Positions 42,534 through 43,646 of a stretch of DNA of 43,646 nucleotides are shown piece by piece. Below the pieces are notes generated by a model. The model did not search any database and had not been told where the DNA came from. It saw only the letters and a list, made by a program, of their open reading frames with translations. The DNA comes from an uncultured Flavobacteriaceae bacterium. Lineage in GTDB: Bacteria; Bacteroidota; Bacteroidia; Flavobacteriales; Flavobacteriaceae. A program made the position numbers and the translations under genes. The stretch spans positions 1-43,646 of the forward strand of contig CAJXEB010000015.1 of NCBI GenBank assembly GCA_913052585.1, written 5' to 3'. Position 1 is the stretch's first letter, and the number at the start of each line of letters is the position of its first letter.

Positions 42534-43646
42534 ATGAAAAAAATATACTTATATTTAATAATAATGCTTGTTACATGTTTTTCATGGCAAGCTAATGCAC
42601 AAATACCTCCAGTATTAACCTGCCCAGGAAACATAAGCATTGGAACTGATACAGGTGTCTGTGATGGTACTGCAACTTGGATAGATGCCACAGCAATAGA
42701 TCCAGACACAGGATCTCCAGTAGCTGTTTCTCAAACCGCAGGTCCAGTTTCAGGTTCTTTGATTCCAGTAGGAACAACAACAATAACTTACTCTGCTGCA
42801 GATTTAGACGGTACAACATTCTGTTCTTTTACTATTACAGTAACAGATGATGATGGTCCTTTAGCCGATACAACTCCTTTAGCTGATGCAACTCAACAAT
42901 GTGGACTTGATACTTCATTACTAATTGCACCTACAGCAACTGATAATTGCGATGGACCAGGAATAGTTGGAACAACTCCCAATTTAACAATAGCTGGACC
43001 AGGAACAACTACAATTGTTTGGACTTATACCGATGCCGCTGGTAATTCTTCAACACAAAATCAAGATGTAGTAGTTGCTGATACAGTAGGCCCTATAGCC
43101 GATGTAGATCCTTTAATTGATATAACAGCTCAATGCTCTGTTGATACTTCAACACTGACTCCGCCTACAGCAACTGATAATTGTGATGGAGCAGGAATAG
43201 CTGGAACAACTACTGCTATAGTAATAACTATACAAGGAACGAGGACAATTGTTTGGACTTATACCGATGTCGCTGGTAATATTACATTACAAAATCAAGA
43301 AATAATAATTGATGATACATTAGGTCCTGTAGCCGATACAAATCCTTTAGCTGATGCAACAGGGCAATGTTCTGTTGATACTTCAACACTAACGGCGCCT
43401 ACAGCAACTGATACTTGTGATGGACCAGAAATAGTTGGAACAACTCCTGCTTTAGTAATAACTACACCAGGAACAACTATAATTGTTTGGACTTATACGG
43501 ATAACGCTATCCCTACCAATTCTACAACGCAAAATCAAAATGTAGTAGTTACGGATACATTAGGTCCTGTACCCGATACAACTCCTTTAGCTGATGTAAC
43601 AGCTCAATGTTCTGTTGATACTTCAACACTAACTCCGCCTACAGCA
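42534..43646 (+). CDS. HYR-like repeat secreted protein (adhesin-like), 3' end beyond window
   Basis: An open frame from the ATG at 42534 to the window edge, 371 residues with no stop. Signal peptide MKKIYLYLIIMLVTCFSWQANA; then an HYR-like domain homologous to the 42188 gene product (CPGNISIGTDTGVC, PVGTTTITYSAADLDG); then repeats starting at GGT/GGC codons 42855, 43089, 43323 and 43563, so spaced 78, 78 and 80 residues. Each has GPxAD, QCSVDTSTLTPPTATDNCDG, GTTTIVWTYTDAAGN and a QNQxVVV end. Two Cys per unit may pair. A T9SS sorting domain would be expected past the edge but is not visible. Likely a long surface adhesin. Confidence 0.82.
   Translation, partial: MKKIYLYLIIMLVTCFSWQANAQIPPVLTCPGNISIGTDTGVCDGTATWIDATAIDPDTGSPVAVSQTAGPVSGSLIPVGTTTITYSAADLDGTTFCSFTITVTDDDGPLADTTPLADATQQCGLDTSLLIAPTATDNCDGPGIVGTTPNLTIAGPGTTTIVWTYTDAAGNSSTQNQDVVVADTVGPIADVDPLIDITAQCSVDTSTLTPPTATDNCDGAGIAGTTTAIVITIQGTRTIVWTYTDVAGNITLQNQEIIIDDTLGPVADTNPLADATGQCSVDTSTLTAPTATDTCDGPEIVGTTPALVITTPGTTIIVWTYTDNAIPTNSTTQNQNVVVTDTLGPVPDTTPLADVTAQCSVDTSTLTPPTA
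42855..43646 (+). repeat. Coding tandem repeats in the HYR-like protein
   Basis: Units begin at 42855, 43089, 43323 and 43563 (periods 234, 234 and 240 bases). DNA identity is high between units: for example GTTGATACTTCAACACT recurs in the second, third and fourth units, and CCTACAGCAACTGATA in the first three. The fourth is cut by the window edge, so the array is longer than seen. Confidence 0.8.

Noticed and set aside
42518-42819. Minus-strand ORFs opposite the HYR-like gene
   Set aside because: They mirror a coding strand that has a signal peptide and domain repeats; their own sequences look like translated antisense.

Overview
The window is AT-rich, densely coded DNA that looks like a marine or environmental member of the Flavobacteriaceae (Bacteroidetes). 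The evidence is the gene content: Por/type IX secretion (T9SS) C-terminal sorting domains, a CarboxypepD-type TonB-receptor-like outer membrane protein, the order rpmB-rpmG-DUF4295-ftsY-rimO, a Wza/Wzc pair with a C-terminal Tyr/Gly tail, and several Bacteroidetes-type promoters (TTG about 19-20 bases upstream of TAnnTTTG). No rRNA, tRNA, CRISPR, integrase or transposase was found.

Layout. (1) 1-9277 is a surface-polysaccharide locus read on the minus strand: Wza, Wzc, an initiating sugar-phosphate transferase, a UDP-HexNAc 6-dehydrogenase and 4-epimerase pair (the TviB/WbpO plus TviC/WbpP type, expected to make UDP-HexNAc uronic acid), and a Wzm/Wzt-type ABC exporter. The ABC ATPase loses the end of its C-terminal domain at about 331, where an unrelated AT-rich plus-strand ORF begins; this may be a recombination or assembly junction. 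The gaps in this locus hold intergenic repeats. (2) 9500-12237 carries an ABC-F (Uup-like) ATPase and a short-chain dehydrogenase on the plus strand. (3) 12255-26168 is a long minus-strand run of mostly housekeeping genes: alpha/beta hydrolase, glycosyltransferase, Cys-rich BNR-like lipoprotein, DUF2652 protein, RimO, FtsY, DUF4295, L33, L28, CinA, an Hpt protein, a fumarylacetoacetase-family protein, a DnaQ-like exonuclease, a lipoyl E2, a family 2 glycosyltransferase and RecR. (4) 26252-32556 holds two tandem paralogous T9SS-secreted beta-propeller proteins, the larger with five 80-residue repeats at an exact 240-bp period. (5) 32679-40493 holds a sodium:solute symporter, a CoA-binding protein, a TonB-receptor-like outer membrane protein behind a leader with an orphan terminator, a non-canonical FabH-like synthase and HtpG. 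(6) 40635-43646 is an accessory end: a broken FG-GAP lipoprotein gene, a T9SS sorting-domain remnant, twin strong hairpins either side of them, a one-domain HYR-like secreted protein, and the start of a repeat-rich HYR-like secreted protein that runs off the window.

Together the genes describe a cell investing in its surface: capsule or O-antigen synthesis and export, T9SS cargo and repeat adhesins, with core functions (ribosome proteins, protein targeting, recombination, chaperone) between. The least ordinary parts are the two HYR-like repeat families, the decayed cargo genes between matching hairpins, the Cys-rich lipoprotein/DUF2652 cluster, the 5' leader of the outer membrane protein, and the left-end junction. 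I see no complete new defence or mobile system.
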